Source: Sulfurovum sp. enrichment culture clone C5
GTDB taxonomy: Bacteria > Campylobacterota > Campylobacteria > Campylobacterales > Sulfurovaceae
NCBI GenBank assembly: GCA_001493195.1
Contig: FAXN01000039.1
Span: 1-64,000, forward strand
Length of the DNA stretch: 64,000 nucleotides
Reading direction: 5' to 3'
The notes under the pieces were generated by a model, which worked only from the letters and a program-made list of their open reading frames with translations, did not search any database and had not been told where the DNA came from. A program made the position numbers and the translations under genes. Below are positions 28,168-38,128 of this stretch, in pieces (positions within the stretch are counted from its first letter, which is position 1; each line of letters begins with the position of its first letter).

Positions 28168-28728
28168 TTAGTTTGAAGTTTTTGGTAATGCTTTTAACTT
28201 ATCAAGTAGATGAATGTAATTATCGATGGATTGAAGACCTTTTTCATATCTCCATCTCAATATAAACTCTATAATTTTATATTTTTTTTCAATTTCAAGC
28301 ATTTCACCTTTACCATAATATCCAAGAGATATATTTTTAGCTTTTTTCTTCTCTTCTCCTATGGAATCGTAACTTATCGCTATGATTTGTATATATTTAC
28401 CGACTCTAAGCTCACCAAAATCATCATCCCTTAGTCCAATACCAGCCAAATTCATAGCTTTATATTTGAAAACATTATCAAAATCTGGACATTTTTCATT
28501 GATTTTGAGCTCAGAAAATAGTTTTCTCAAAGACTCCATATTTAGAGTTCTATCTTCTTTATAATTTGACTTTATATCTGTTGTATTTGTTTTTTCAACC
28601 ATACTTGTAGGTATGGTATTTGTAGTTTCAAAATCATTATCAAATAAATTCTGCTTAGAATTTATTTTTTTATCCAGTTTCTCATTTAGTGCCTTAAGCC
28701 TGCTTAAACCATTCGACATAAACTCCAC
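28168..28728 (-). CDS. Hypothetical protein
   Basis: 186 aa ORF, no recognised domain. Confidence 0.6.
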   Translation of the reverse strand: MEFMSNGLSRLKALNEKLDKKINSKQNLFDNDFETTNTIPTSMVEKTNTTDIKSNYKEDRTLNMESLRKLFSELKINEKCPDFDNVFKYKAMNLAGIGLRDDDFGELRVGKYIQIIAISYDSIGEEKKKAKNISLGYYGKGEMLEIEKKYKIIEFILRWRYEKGLQSIDNYIHLLDKLKALPKTSN

Positions 28729-28855
28729 CTTGATTTATATATTATTTGCTATTATACAACATATTTTATAATATATACTAATTTTTTAAAAAAATACAAA
28801 TTTTTTGCTTATATTACTTTGGATATAATAAAAAATAAATAATTAAGGGATTTTA

Positions 28856-30118
28856 ATGGATTATCTAGAGATAGAAGGTGGTCATAAACTAAAAGGGAGT
28901 GTAACTATTAGTGGAGCAAAAAATGCTGCTCTTCCTATTATTGCAGCTACACTACTAAGCGACAAAGATGTAAAACTTACAAATTTACCAAATGTTGTTG
29001 ACATAAGAACTCTTCTTAAACTTTTGACAATGCTAGGCGGCGATGTAAAACATAACGATACTGTTGCTGATATCAACAATGCTGGCATAAATTCAACAAA
29101 AGCTGTTTATGAGATAGTTTCTCAAATGAGAGCTTCTATATTGGTTCTTGGTCCACTACTTACTAGATTCAAACATTGTGAAGTGAGTTTACCTGGTGGA
29201 TGTGCCATAGGACAAAGACCTATTGATATGCATTTAAAAGCATTGGAGCAAATGGGTGCTATCATAGAGATAAAAGGTGGTTATGTTAGAGCTGAAGCAC
29301 CAAATGGACTTATGGGGGCTAAGATCGAGTTTGACAAAATTACAGTTGGCGGAACTGAAAATGTAGTTATGGCTGCTGCACTTGCAAATGGAACTACTAC
29401 TATCATGAACGCGGCACTTGAACCTGAAGTTGTTCAGTTGTGCGAAATGATAAGAGATGCGGGTGTTGATATACAAGGTATTGGAACAAGCGAACTTACC
29501 ATAGTAGGTACAAATGGAGTTCCTCTTGAGTTTAAAACAACAGACATAATCCCTGATAGGATAGAAGCTGGAACTTATCTATGTGCTGCGGCTATAACGC
29601 ATTCTGATATAACACTAAAAAAAGTAAACATAGAGCATATCAAATCTCCTATTGCGAAACTAGAAAAAATGGGATGTACTTTTGATGTAGAAAATGACAA
29701 TATCACTATACACTCTCCAGAAGTGATAAAACCAACTCATCTTATCACTACCGAATACCCAGGCTTCCCTACTGATATGCAAGCTCAATTTATGGCTGTT
29801 GCTACCATCGCAGATGGTGAGAGTATCATAGAAGAGAGACTTTTCGAAAATAGATTTATGCATGTTAGTGAACTTAACCGTTTAGGAGCTGATATATGGC
29901 TAAAAGGCTCGCTTGCAGCCGTTCATGGCGTTAAAGAGCTTAATGGTGCTGATGTCATGGCAACTGATCTTAGGGCTAGTTCTGCCCTTGTTCTAGGTGC
30001 TTTAGCAGCAAATGGCATTACAAATGTTAGAAGAATATATCATCTAGACCGTGGTTATGATAACTTGGAAGGCAAATTGTCACTTCTGGGTGCAAAAATA
30101 ACACGCAAAAAAGACTAA
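28856..30118 (+). CDS. murA: UDP-N-acetylglucosamine 1-carboxyvinyltransferase
   Basis: [38 protein letters not shown] (active-site Cys region); [16 protein letters not shown]. Confidence 0.98.
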   Translation: MDYLEIEGGHKLKGSVTISGAKNAALPIIAATLLSDKDVKLTNLPNVVDIRTLLKLLTMLGGDVKHNDTVADINNAGINSTKAVYEIVSQMRASILVLGPLLTRFKHCEVSLPGGCAIGQRPIDMHLKALEQMGAIIEIKGGYVRAEAPNGLMGAKIEFDKITVGGTENVVMAAALANGTTTIMNAALEPEVVQLCEMIRDAGVDIQGIGTSELTIVGTNGVPLEFKTTDIIPDRIEAGTYLCAAAITHSDITLKKVNIEHIKSPIAKLEKMGCTFDVENDNITIHSPEVIKPTHLITTEYPGFPTDMQAQFMAVATIADGESIIEERLFENRFMHVSELNRLGADIWLKGSLAAVHGVKELNGADVMATDLRASSALVLGALAANGITNVRRIYHLDRGYDNLEGKLSLLGAKITRKKD

Positions 30119-30130
30119 AAATAACTTGTC

Positions 30131-30178
30131 ATTCCTGCGAAAGCAGGAATCCACATATACCGCATCAAGTGCGGTATA
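30131..30178. repeat. Tandem hairpins (TCATTCCTGCGAAAGCAGGAATCC-type repeat plus second stem)
   Basis: ATTCCTGC-GAAA-GCAGGAAT (30131-30150) and TATACCGCA-TCAAG-TGCGGTATA (30156-30178). Confidence 0.75.
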
Positions 30179-30209
30179 ACAATTTTAGAAAGTACAAAAA
30201 GGGTAAAAA

Positions 30210-30671
30210 TTGGCTATCGAAATTGAGAGAAAATTTTTAGTAGATATGAGCAAGCTACCAAAGCTTGACTGTGGCATAAAAATACTCCAAGGATATCTAC
30301 TAGCACATTCCCCAAGCATTAGAATACGCATTGCAAATGATAAGGCATTTTTGACTATCAAAGGAAAACCTACCAACAACATCTCAAGAAGCGAATTTGA
30401 GTATGAAATCCCCCTATCCGATGGCTTAGAACTACTAAAAGAGTGCAAAGAGCTTATCATATCAAAAACGAGATATGAGATAATGTATGAAAATCATTTG
30501 TGGGAATTGGATATTTTTGAAGAAGAAAATAAAGGGCTGATCGTTGCTGAAATAGAGCTATCTAGTGAAGATGAGAGCTTTACCCTGCCTTCATGGGTTA
30601 CTTCTGAAGTATCGAACGATATGAGATATACAAATGCAAATCTCATTTCACACCCATATTGTGAGTGGTAG
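30210..30671 (+). CDS. CYTH domain-containing protein
   Basis: IEIERKFLVD start; LTIKG; YEIMYENHLWELDIFE; GLIVAEIEL. Confidence 0.92.
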   Translation: MAIEIERKFLVDMSKLPKLDCGIKILQGYLLAHSPSIRIRIANDKAFLTIKGKPTNNISRSEFEYEIPLSDGLELLKECKELIISKTRYEIMYENHLWELDIFEEENKGLIVAEIELSSEDESFTLPSWVTSEVSNDMRYTNANLISHPYCEW

Positions 30672-30687
30672 AGAAAAAGGAATAAAA

Positions 30688-32547
30688 ATGAATTCAAACA
30701 CCCACATTCAAGAATATTTAGAAAACTATTTGAAACTTTCAAGTCCAGAATATGCAATTTTACTAAATGGCAAATGGGGAAGTGGTAAAACATATTTTAT
30801 AGATACCTTTATTGGTGAATATAAAGAACCGAATATCAAATTTATTAAAATTAGTCTTTTTGGTCTAAAAAACACTAATTCAATTGATGAAGAAATTTTT
30901 CAAAACCTACATCCATTATTAGGATCAAAGTATGCAAAAATAACTGGTAACATATTAAAAAGTGCACTAAAACTAGGTGTTAACCTTGATTGGAATCAGG
31001 ATGATAAAAAAGATGGAACAGTAAATGTTGACTTAAAAGAATTTAACCCTTTGGATTTTTTTTCTGATAAGAAAAAATCTAAACAGGAAATAATATTCAT
31101 TTTTGATGACTTGGAAAGAACAGAAATAAATTTAAAAGAAGTTCTAGGATATATAAACTATTTAGTGGAACAGTCAAATTTTAAAGTCATAATATTAGCT
31201 AATGAAGAAAAAATTAATAATGATGACTACAAAGAGTTCAAAGAAAAAATTATTGGAAAAACATTTGAAGTAAAACATTCTTTTGAACATATATTAACCT
31301 CTTTTATAGACACAAAAACAGATTCTTCTAAACAGATACTAAAAACAAATACACAAATAATAAAAAATGCTTATGAAAAAGCTGGTTACAATAATTTGAG
31401 ACATATTTCTCAGATATTATTCGATTTTGAATATTTTACTAAAAATATCGATGAAGAGTATTTAAAGCATAAAGAGTTTGTTTCAATCTTAATAAATAAT
31501 TTTTTTGCAATCTCTATTGAGTTAAAAAGTGCAAACTTATCGAGAAAAGAATTATTTAAAAGACCAACTATAGTATGGAATTTTATAGACAATAAAGAAA
31601 ATAAGGAAACAGAGATTGAAAAAGTATACAAAAAATATAATATTAACAACAATCCTTTATTTGATGGGAAAATCTGGGTTAAAATTCTTTTAGATAACTC
31701 CATTGAAAAAGAGGAATTAAATGAATTAATAAGCAACTTATCTTTCTTTTTAGAAGAATACAATGAACTATCTTGGGTCAAGATATGGAATTATAGAGAA
31801 TTATCGGATAAAGACTTTACTGAAAATCTTAATGATGTAGTTAATAAATTTAAAAATTGCGAATATGATATTCCTGAACATTTTATACATGTAATTGCAT
31901 TACTTATATTTTTTAGTAAAAATAAATTATGTACACTTACGGTGGAAGACATTAAAAAGCAGGTCGAAACTTGTATTACCAATAAGTATAGCAATCATCA
32001 AAATTGGAAAAATAAACTTTTTAAAAATAGTATGAGATTCAACTCAACTGGATTAGGTTACACAGGCGAAGATGATCAAGACTTTGGAGATATTTTTTCA
32101 AAAATAATAGAAGAAAATAAAAATATTTATGAATTAGAGGAAAATAATAAACAAAAACAGTTGCTAAAAAAATTTCTTGAATCAATAAAAAAATTGGACA
32201 AAGAATTTTTAATTAGCTTTTTACTAAAAGATTTTGAATCAACTCCAATACTAAGTTATTTAAATCCTAACGATTTTACAACACTGTTGACAACTATAGA
32301 AAATAAAAATATTTCAAAATTGACTGATATATTGCATGAAAGATATGCTGATAACAAATCTCTTGACGGCAAATTATACTATTGTCATTTAACTGACGAG
32401 TTGATTTTTTGGAAAGATGTTAAAGCTAATTTAGATACATATATACAAATTACAGATGAGAACAAAATAAGCATTTTTTTACTAAAACAGTTCAATGGTT
32501 ATTTGGTTGAAAAAATTATTGAGAAAATGGAACAGTGCCAATCTTAA
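30688..32547 (+). CDS. KAP-type P-loop NTPase fold protein
   Basis: Start taken at ATG 30688 (MNSNTHIQEYL); Walker A LLNGKWGSGKTYFIDTF; Walker B IIFIFDDLERTE. Confidence 0.8.
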   Translation: MNSNTHIQEYLENYLKLSSPEYAILLNGKWGSGKTYFIDTFIGEYKEPNIKFIKISLFGLKNTNSIDEEIFQNLHPLLGSKYAKITGNILKSALKLGVNLDWNQDDKKDGTVNVDLKEFNPLDFFSDKKKSKQEIIFIFDDLERTEINLKEVLGYINYLVEQSNFKVIILANEEKINNDDYKEFKEKIIGKTFEVKHSFEHILTSFIDTKTDSSKQILKTNTQIIKNAYEKAGYNNLRHISQILFDFEYFTKNIDEEYLKHKEFVSILINNFFAISIELKSANLSRKELFKRPTIVWNFIDNKENKETEIEKVYKKYNINNNPLFDGKIWVKILLDNSIEKEELNELISNLSFFLEEYNELSWVKIWNYRELSDKDFTENLNDVVNKFKNCEYDIPEHFIHVIALLIFFSKNKLCTLTVEDIKKQVETCITNKYSNHQNWKNKLFKNSMRFNSTGLGYTGEDDQDFGDIFSKIIEENKNIYELEENNKQKQLLKKFLESIKKLDKEFLISFLLKDFESTPILSYLNPNDFTTLLTTIENKNISKLTDILHERYADNKSLDGKLYYCHLTDELIFWKDVKANLDTYIQITDENKISIFLLKQFNGYLVEKIIEKMEQCQS

Positions 32548-32553
32548 CTTATC

Positions 32554-32766
32554 TCAATCTTCATTTAAAGCTTTTAGAAAATCTTTTTCACTAGCTACTG
32601 TTTTATCAGCCATACTATTTGCCAAAATAGAACCAAGCTTTTTATCTTCTTCATCTTCATCATAGATTACAATCTCTATATTTTTATCTTTAAAAAGTTG
32701 TTTAACAGACTTCAAAAAAGAGCTATCAAGTTCATTACTACTAAGTTGATATGCTACTTGCATCAT
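32554..32766 (-). CDS. Small antitoxin-like protein
   Basis: 70 aa; acidic hinge (YDEDEEDKKLG) and C-terminal ASEKDFLKALNED resembling RelB/Phd-type antitoxin tails; family assignment weak. Confidence 0.45.
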   Translation of the reverse strand: MMQVAYQLSSNELDSSFLKSVKQLFKDKNIEIVIYDEDEEDKKLGSILANSMADKTVASEKDFLKALNED

Positions 32767-32832
32767 CTCTCCTTTTTTATTTGATTATAACATAATTTTA
32801 ACTAAAAAGTATATTGGGGAAGTATTGTTTTC

Positions 32833-33900
32833 TTAACGGCTCTCACCTTTTAAAACATCCACAACATTTGTTGCATACGAGCCTTTTGGTAGTGTAAAAG
32901 ATAGCTCATACTGGGCTTTTTCCATAACATATCGTGTTTTGATATCTTCTACTCTTATCCATGCGTATCTCCTAGCACCATCCACATTTATATCTTCATC
33001 AAACTTCTCTTCAAACATCCTAGCAACACCAGTTGCCTTACTCGCTCTTTTGCCAGGCAATAGCCCAGTAGGTGCTATGTCTTTTAAAAAAAATCTTTCA
33101 CTTTCGCTTTGTAAATCCTCTGCTTCAAAAACTTTTCCAAATGGATAATGCATCATCATATCACCACTCAAAATCTTGAAAAAATGTTTCTGTTTTTTAA
33201 CACCCTCTAGTGAGCCTTTTGGGATATCTAGTATCCCCTCTATTTCGCTTTCACTAAATTTTTCAAATAGCAGATTTATCTCCATTCTTTTTGAAAGCCA
33301 AGAGTTAAAAAGATAGCTTTGATACGAGCCTACTAAAAATTCTCTTGTTTTTGGATCATTTACTCTCATAGTTCCTTCAATGATCTTTTTGCCCTCTTCC
33401 CAGTTGTTGCCATCATTTCCAAATCTTTGATTGCCAAAATAGTTTGGTATGCCATACTCTTTTATCCACTCCAGAGTCGAATCGAGTTTATCTTTTTGGA
33501 TACCTAAAACTTTTTTGAGACGAAGTTCAAATCTGTTGCCTTTTAGATGCCCTACTCGCACTTTGTTGTTGTGTTTTGTGGTTTCGAGTATCTTTATCTT
33601 GTCATGATCAAAAGTTGCTAGCTTTTCTTCAAATTTGGCTGGAAGTGATATGTATTGGATAGTCATAGCATACTTGTCTTTTAGCCCAGCATAGCCAATG
33701 TCGCGATTTTTTATCCCTAAAAATCTAGCAAATATTCCTATAAGCTCCCATGTCGTGAGTTCTTTTTTTCTCACTTTTAAAATCAAGTGTTCACCCTCTC
33801 CACTAAATTCATAAAGTGGTATCTCTGTGACTATAAAATCACGTGGCGTTGGGGTAAATAAAAAATCATTTTTTATATTGAGCGGATAAAGTAATTTCAT
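32833..33900 (-). CDS. truD: tRNA pseudouridine(13) synthase TruD
   Basis: PRDFIVTEIPLYEFSGEGEHLILKVRKKELTTWE; GYAGLKDKYAMTIQYISLP; PNYFGNQRFG. Confidence 0.97.
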   Translation of the reverse strand: MKLLYPLNIKNDFLFTPTPRDFIVTEIPLYEFSGEGEHLILKVRKKELTTWELIGIFARFLGIKNRDIGYAGLKDKYAMTIQYISLPAKFEEKLATFDHDKIKILETTKHNNKVRVGHLKGNRFELRLKKVLGIQKDKLDSTLEWIKEYGIPNYFGNQRFGNDGNNWEEGKKIIEGTMRVNDPKTREFLVGSYQSYLFNSWLSKRMEINLLFEKFSESEIEGILDIPKGSLEGVKKQKHFFKILSGDMMMHYPFGKVFEAEDLQSESERFFLKDIAPTGLLPGKRASKATGVARMFEEKFDEDINVDGARRYAWIRVEDIKTRYVMEKAQYELSFTLPKGSYATNVVDVLKGESR

Positions 33901-34055
33901 GGCTATCTTTTTTATTGGAAGTATATCATTTTGATACTAAGTCCTCCCAAAATAGCTTAAATATCTATTAAAATAAATATTCAAAAACAACCAAAATACT
34001 AACTTTTAGCAAAAAACCATATAATTACATAGATTTAAGCCCTTTAGGAGAAAAA

Positions 34056-35363
34056 ATGCTCAGATTTGCCCCGTCGCCAACAGGTGATATGCATATCGGT
34101 AATTTGCGAGTAGCAATCATAAATTATATCGTTGCTATGCAAAACCATACAAATTTTATAGTCAGAATCGAAGATACCGACAAAGAGAGAAATATAGAAG
34201 GCAAAGATGCCGAAATATTGCAAATACTTGAGAAATTCTCTCTTCCATATAGTCAACTTTTTTATCAAAGTGCCAATCTTCACATTCATCAAAACTTAGC
34301 CATAAAGCTCCTTGATGAAGACAAGGCTTTTGTTTGTACATGTACACCGGATGAGCTTGAAGCTGATAGAGAAAATGCAAAACAAAATGGTATTGCCTAT
34401 AGATATAGCGGAAAATGTGCCAATAAAACAAAAGAAGAGTTAGCCAAAATAAAAAAAGATAATACTCCTTTTGTTATCCGTATCAAAAAACCTGAACTTG
34501 ATATTAGTTTTACAGACCTCATAAAAGGAAGCTTTACAATGCATCCAAATGAAGTTGATAGTTTTGTAATTCTTAGAAACGATAGTACTCCTACATATAA
34601 CTTTGCTTGTTCTTGTGATGATATGCTTACAAATATCGAAACAATTATAAGAGGTGAAGACCATCTAAGCAACACTCCAAAACAGATACATATAAAAAAA
34701 TCGTTGGGATATGAATTTGATACAAAGTATGCTCATTTGCCTATAATATTAAATAATGAAAACAAAAAAATGAGTAAGAGAGATGATGCTAGTTCTGTAA
34801 AATGGTTGTTAGAACAAGGCTTTTTACCTGATGCAATCATCAATTATCTTTTACTTTTGGGTAATAAAACTCCAAATGAAGTATTTAGGTTGCCTGATGC
34901 TATCTCTTGGTTTGATTTGAAAAATATTTCAAAAAGTCCTGCGAAATTTGATATTGATAAGTTAAGATTTTTAAATAGAGAACATTTAAAAGCTATGGAT
35001 AACAAAAAAATTTCCAAGCTATTTGGATTTAGTGATGAAGCCATAGGAAAACTTGGCAAACTATATCTAGAAGAGGCGAGCACTCTTAGTGAACTAGAAC
35101 CTAAGATAAAAGCTATTTTTGCACCAAAAAATTTTGATAACGAGTGGGCAAAAGAGATGAAAATCATCCAAGATGTTTTACTAGATGCACCTTTTATCGA
35201 AGATTATGATGCTTTTAAACAATATATCATAGACCAAACAGGATTAAAAGGGAAAAGTCTGTTTAAACCGCTTAGACTACTTCTGACAAATGCTGAACAT
35301 GGTCCAGATTTAAGCGAAATATACTTACAAATCAAATCATACCTACTGGAGGTTATCTCATGA
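34056..35363 (+). CDS. gltX: Glutamyl-tRNA synthetase (GluRS, GltX2-like)
   Basis: LRFAPSPTGDMHIGNLR HIGH motif; RIEDTDKERN; KMSKRDDASSV KMSKS-type motif. Confidence 0.95.
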   Translation: MLRFAPSPTGDMHIGNLRVAIINYIVAMQNHTNFIVRIEDTDKERNIEGKDAEILQILEKFSLPYSQLFYQSANLHIHQNLAIKLLDEDKAFVCTCTPDELEADRENAKQNGIAYRYSGKCANKTKEELAKIKKDNTPFVIRIKKPELDISFTDLIKGSFTMHPNEVDSFVILRNDSTPTYNFACSCDDMLTNIETIIRGEDHLSNTPKQIHIKKSLGYEFDTKYAHLPIILNNENKKMSKRDDASSVKWLLEQGFLPDAIINYLLLLGNKTPNEVFRLPDAISWFDLKNISKSPAKFDIDKLRFLNREHLKAMDNKKISKLFGFSDEAIGKLGKLYLEEASTLSELEPKIKAIFAPKNFDNEWAKEMKIIQDVLLDAPFIEDYDAFKQYIIDQTGLKGKSLFKPLRLLLTNAEHGPDLSEIYLQIKSYLLEVIS

Positions 35364-35605
35364 GTTTTATAATTAATATTATCAATGGACTAATAACACT
35401 GTATATTTTTGCAATTTTAGCAGTAATACTCTTTAGTCTTTTTGCACCACACATAAAAAATCCTGTGCTTGACTTTTTGATCAGCATAGTAAATCCACCT
35501 TTGAAATTGATAAGAGAAAAAATGCCTTTTGTTGTTGCAAATGACATTGATTTTTCTCCTCTTGTTCTAATCATAGGTTTACAACTTATCAGAGCATTGT
35601 TTTAA
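35360..35605 (+). CDS. YggT family membrane protein
   Basis: Short two-TM protein with VNPPLKLIREKMP signature. Confidence 0.8.
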   Translation: MSFIINIINGLITLYIFAILAVILFSLFAPHIKNPVLDFLISIVNPPLKLIREKMPFVVANDIDFSPLVLIIGLQLIRALF

Positions 35606-35613
35606 GGGGCAAA

Positions 35614-36891
35614 ATGAAACTAAAAATAATAATTGCAATCCTAGCTCTACTAGCAATAACTGCGAATGCCAAGATCGTAAATCTTGATGATTTGGACAGA
35701 ATGATAACAAGTGGAGAAAAAGACTATTATATATGGAAATTTATTTCTAGTCCAAATACAACAACCGAGGATGCTAAAAAAGCAATAGAGCAAGCATCTT
35801 ATGTTAATGGTTCGATGGCAAAAGCATACGAAGCAAAAACAGGTATACATATAAAAGCTGGGACATTTTGTAAAACATCAGACTGTGCTCCACCCCCACC
35901 GTCGAATAATTCTGTTCAAGGAAATAGATACTTTTATCAAGGTATAAAATTTGTAAAAAACAATGAATTACAGCAAGCCATAAATTATTTCGACTACTCA
36001 AGAAAAATTACAGACAAGCCACAAGACAGAGATAGAGCAACATTTTGGGTTTATTTGTTATCAAAAGATAAAAAATACCTTGACATGCTCAACGAAAGTA
36101 AAGATGTAAATATATATTCCTTGCTTGGAGCTGATTTTGTAAATGGCAAATACCCAGAAACAATAACTCCAAAACTTAAAAATGTTGAGATAGGTGGATT
36201 TGACACAACAGATCCAATCCATTGGGCAAAATTAAAACAGCAAATGTTTGATCCAAATACAAATTTGCAAAACTTAGCACAAAAGTATGAATATGATTCA
36301 ACATCATCACATTATGCTTATATAAAGTCTGTTGCTTCAAAATACAAAGAGATATACTATCCCCTTCCCTATAAGGATATATTGGCTCCTCTGCCAAATG
36401 AGAGACAAGCACTACTGTATGCGATTGCAAGACAAGAGAGTAGATTTGTACCTGCATCAGTTTCGAGATCTTTTGCTCTTGGGATGATGCAAATCATGCC
36501 TTTTTTGGTAAAACATATAGCAAGTGAAAGAGGAGAGGATGTAAATTTGGATGATATGTTTGAACCGCAAAAAGCTTTGCAGTATTCAAATCATCAACTT
36601 AATTATCTAAATAAATACCTTCATCATCCACTCTTTGTGGCTTATGCCTATAATGCTGGCATAGGATTTACTAGGGGATTGATAAAAAGAAACGATATGT
36701 TTAAATCAGGAGCCTATGAGCCTTATCTAAGCATGGAAAGAATAGAAAATATCGAAGCAAGAGAATATGGAAAGAAAGTTTTAACAAATTATGTTATATA
36801 TATGAATAAATTAGGTGTTCCAACCAGAATATATCCTTTGGTGCAAACACTAAATGATGGAACAAAAATAGATAGATTTAGAAATTACTAA
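35614..36891 (+). CDS. Soluble lytic murein transglycosylase
   Basis: ALLYAIARQESRFVPASVSRSFALGMMQIMPFL; VAYAYNAGIGFTRG. Confidence 0.93.
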   Translation: MKLKIIIAILALLAITANAKIVNLDDLDRMITSGEKDYYIWKFISSPNTTTEDAKKAIEQASYVNGSMAKAYEAKTGIHIKAGTFCKTSDCAPPPPSNNSVQGNRYFYQGIKFVKNNELQQAINYFDYSRKITDKPQDRDRATFWVYLLSKDKKYLDMLNESKDVNIYSLLGADFVNGKYPETITPKLKNVEIGGFDTTDPIHWAKLKQQMFDPNTNLQNLAQKYEYDSTSSHYAYIKSVASKYKEIYYPLPYKDILAPLPNERQALLYAIARQESRFVPASVSRSFALGMMQIMPFLVKHIASERGEDVNLDDMFEPQKALQYSNHQLNYLNKYLHHPLFVAYAYNAGIGFTRGLIKRNDMFKSGAYEPYLSMERIENIEAREYGKKVLTNYVIYMNKLGVPTRIYPLVQTLNDGTKIDRFRNY

Positions 36892-36902
36892 AGGGTTAAA
36901 TT

Positions 36903-38120
36903 ATGAGTAATGATTTTTATATACCACAACCTAGTCCTTTTGACCCAGATGAAAATGGTCATTTTGGAATATTTGGTGGTAGATTTGTACCAGAAACACT
37001 TATGCCGGTTCTCGAAAAACTTAAAGCTGATTATGAAGCAATTAGATTTGATAAGGATTTTTGGGCAGAAGTTGATTATTATTATAAAAACTATGTTGGA
37101 CGCCCTAGCCCACTATTTTTTGCTGAAAATTTATCACGTGAACTTGGTGCAAAAATATACCTAAAAAGAGAAGATTTAAATCATACTGGTGCACATAAAA
37201 TCAATCATACCGTAGCTCAAGCGATACTTGCCAAAAGACTTGGTAAAAAAAAGGTTATTGCTGAAACTGGTGCTGGGCAACATGGCGTTGCTACTGCTAC
37301 AGTCGCGGCATTGTTTGGGCTTGAATGTGAAGTTTTTATGGGAGAAAAAGATGTGGCTAGACAAGAGCTTAATGTCTTTAGGATGAAACTTCTTGGTGCA
37401 AAAGTACATCCAGTAACGTCTGGAAGCAAAACGCTCAAAGACGCCATGAATGATGCTATAAGACATTGGGTAACTAATGCTAGAGATACATTCTATATCA
37501 TAGGAACGGTTGCTGGTCCACATCCATATCCTATGATGATAAGAGATATGCAATCTATCATCGGTTGGGAAGCAAAAAAACAAATTCTTGAAGTTGAAAA
37601 TAGACTTCCTGATTGTGTTATAGCGTGTATTGGTGGTGGCTCTAATGCTATGGGTATCTTTAATCATTTCTTGGAAGATAATGGCGTTGAGTGCATTGGA
37701 ATAGAAGCTGGTGGACTTGGCGTTAATACCGATAAACATGGTGCGTCTTTGGAAAAAGGAAGCCCTGGTGTACTTCATGGTCAAATGACATATTTACTTC
37801 AAGATGATGATGGTCAAATACTTGAAGCACATTCTGTATCGGCAGGTCTTGACTATCCAGGAATTGGTCCAGAACATGCATATTTGAAAGATTTAAAAAA
37901 AGTAACTTATGACAACATCACAGATGATGAAGCTCTTGATGCATTTGTATGGCTATCACAAAGCGAAGGTATTATACCTGCCTTTGAAAGTTCTCATGCA
38001 ATTGCATATCTTAAAAAAATGAAAGATATAAAAGATAAACTCATAATCGTAAATGTATCAGGTAGAGGCGACAAAGATATGATTCAAGCAAAAGAGATAC
38101 TAAAAGAACAATTCAACTAG
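36903..38120 (+). CDS. trpB: Tryptophan synthase beta subunit
   Basis: [65 protein letters not shown]. Confidence 0.98.
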   Translation: MSNDFYIPQPSPFDPDENGHFGIFGGRFVPETLMPVLEKLKADYEAIRFDKDFWAEVDYYYKNYVGRPSPLFFAENLSRELGAKIYLKREDLNHTGAHKINHTVAQAILAKRLGKKKVIAETGAGQHGVATATVAALFGLECEVFMGEKDVARQELNVFRMKLLGAKVHPVTSGSKTLKDAMNDAIRHWVTNARDTFYIIGTVAGPHPYPMMIRDMQSIIGWEAKKQILEVENRLPDCVIACIGGGSNAMGIFNHFLEDNGVECIGIEAGGLGVNTDKHGASLEKGSPGVLHGQMTYLLQDDDGQILEAHSVSAGLDYPGIGPEHAYLKDLKKVTYDNITDDEALDAFVWLSQSEGIIPAFESSHAIAYLKKMKDIKDKLIIVNVSGRGDKDMIQAKEILKEQFN

Positions 38121-38128
38121 GAGATACC

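Noticed and set aside
34044-35167. Several antisense ORFs over gltX (34044-34292, 34162-34431, 34397-34675, 34844-35167)
   Set aside because: All are opposite a clear GluRS with HIGH and KMSKS motifs; typical shadow ORFs in AT-rich coding DNA.
37176-37784. 202-aa minus-strand ORF antisense to trpB
   Set aside because: Lies wholly inside strongly conserved trpB; sequence has no family motif and is a codon-bias shadow ORF.
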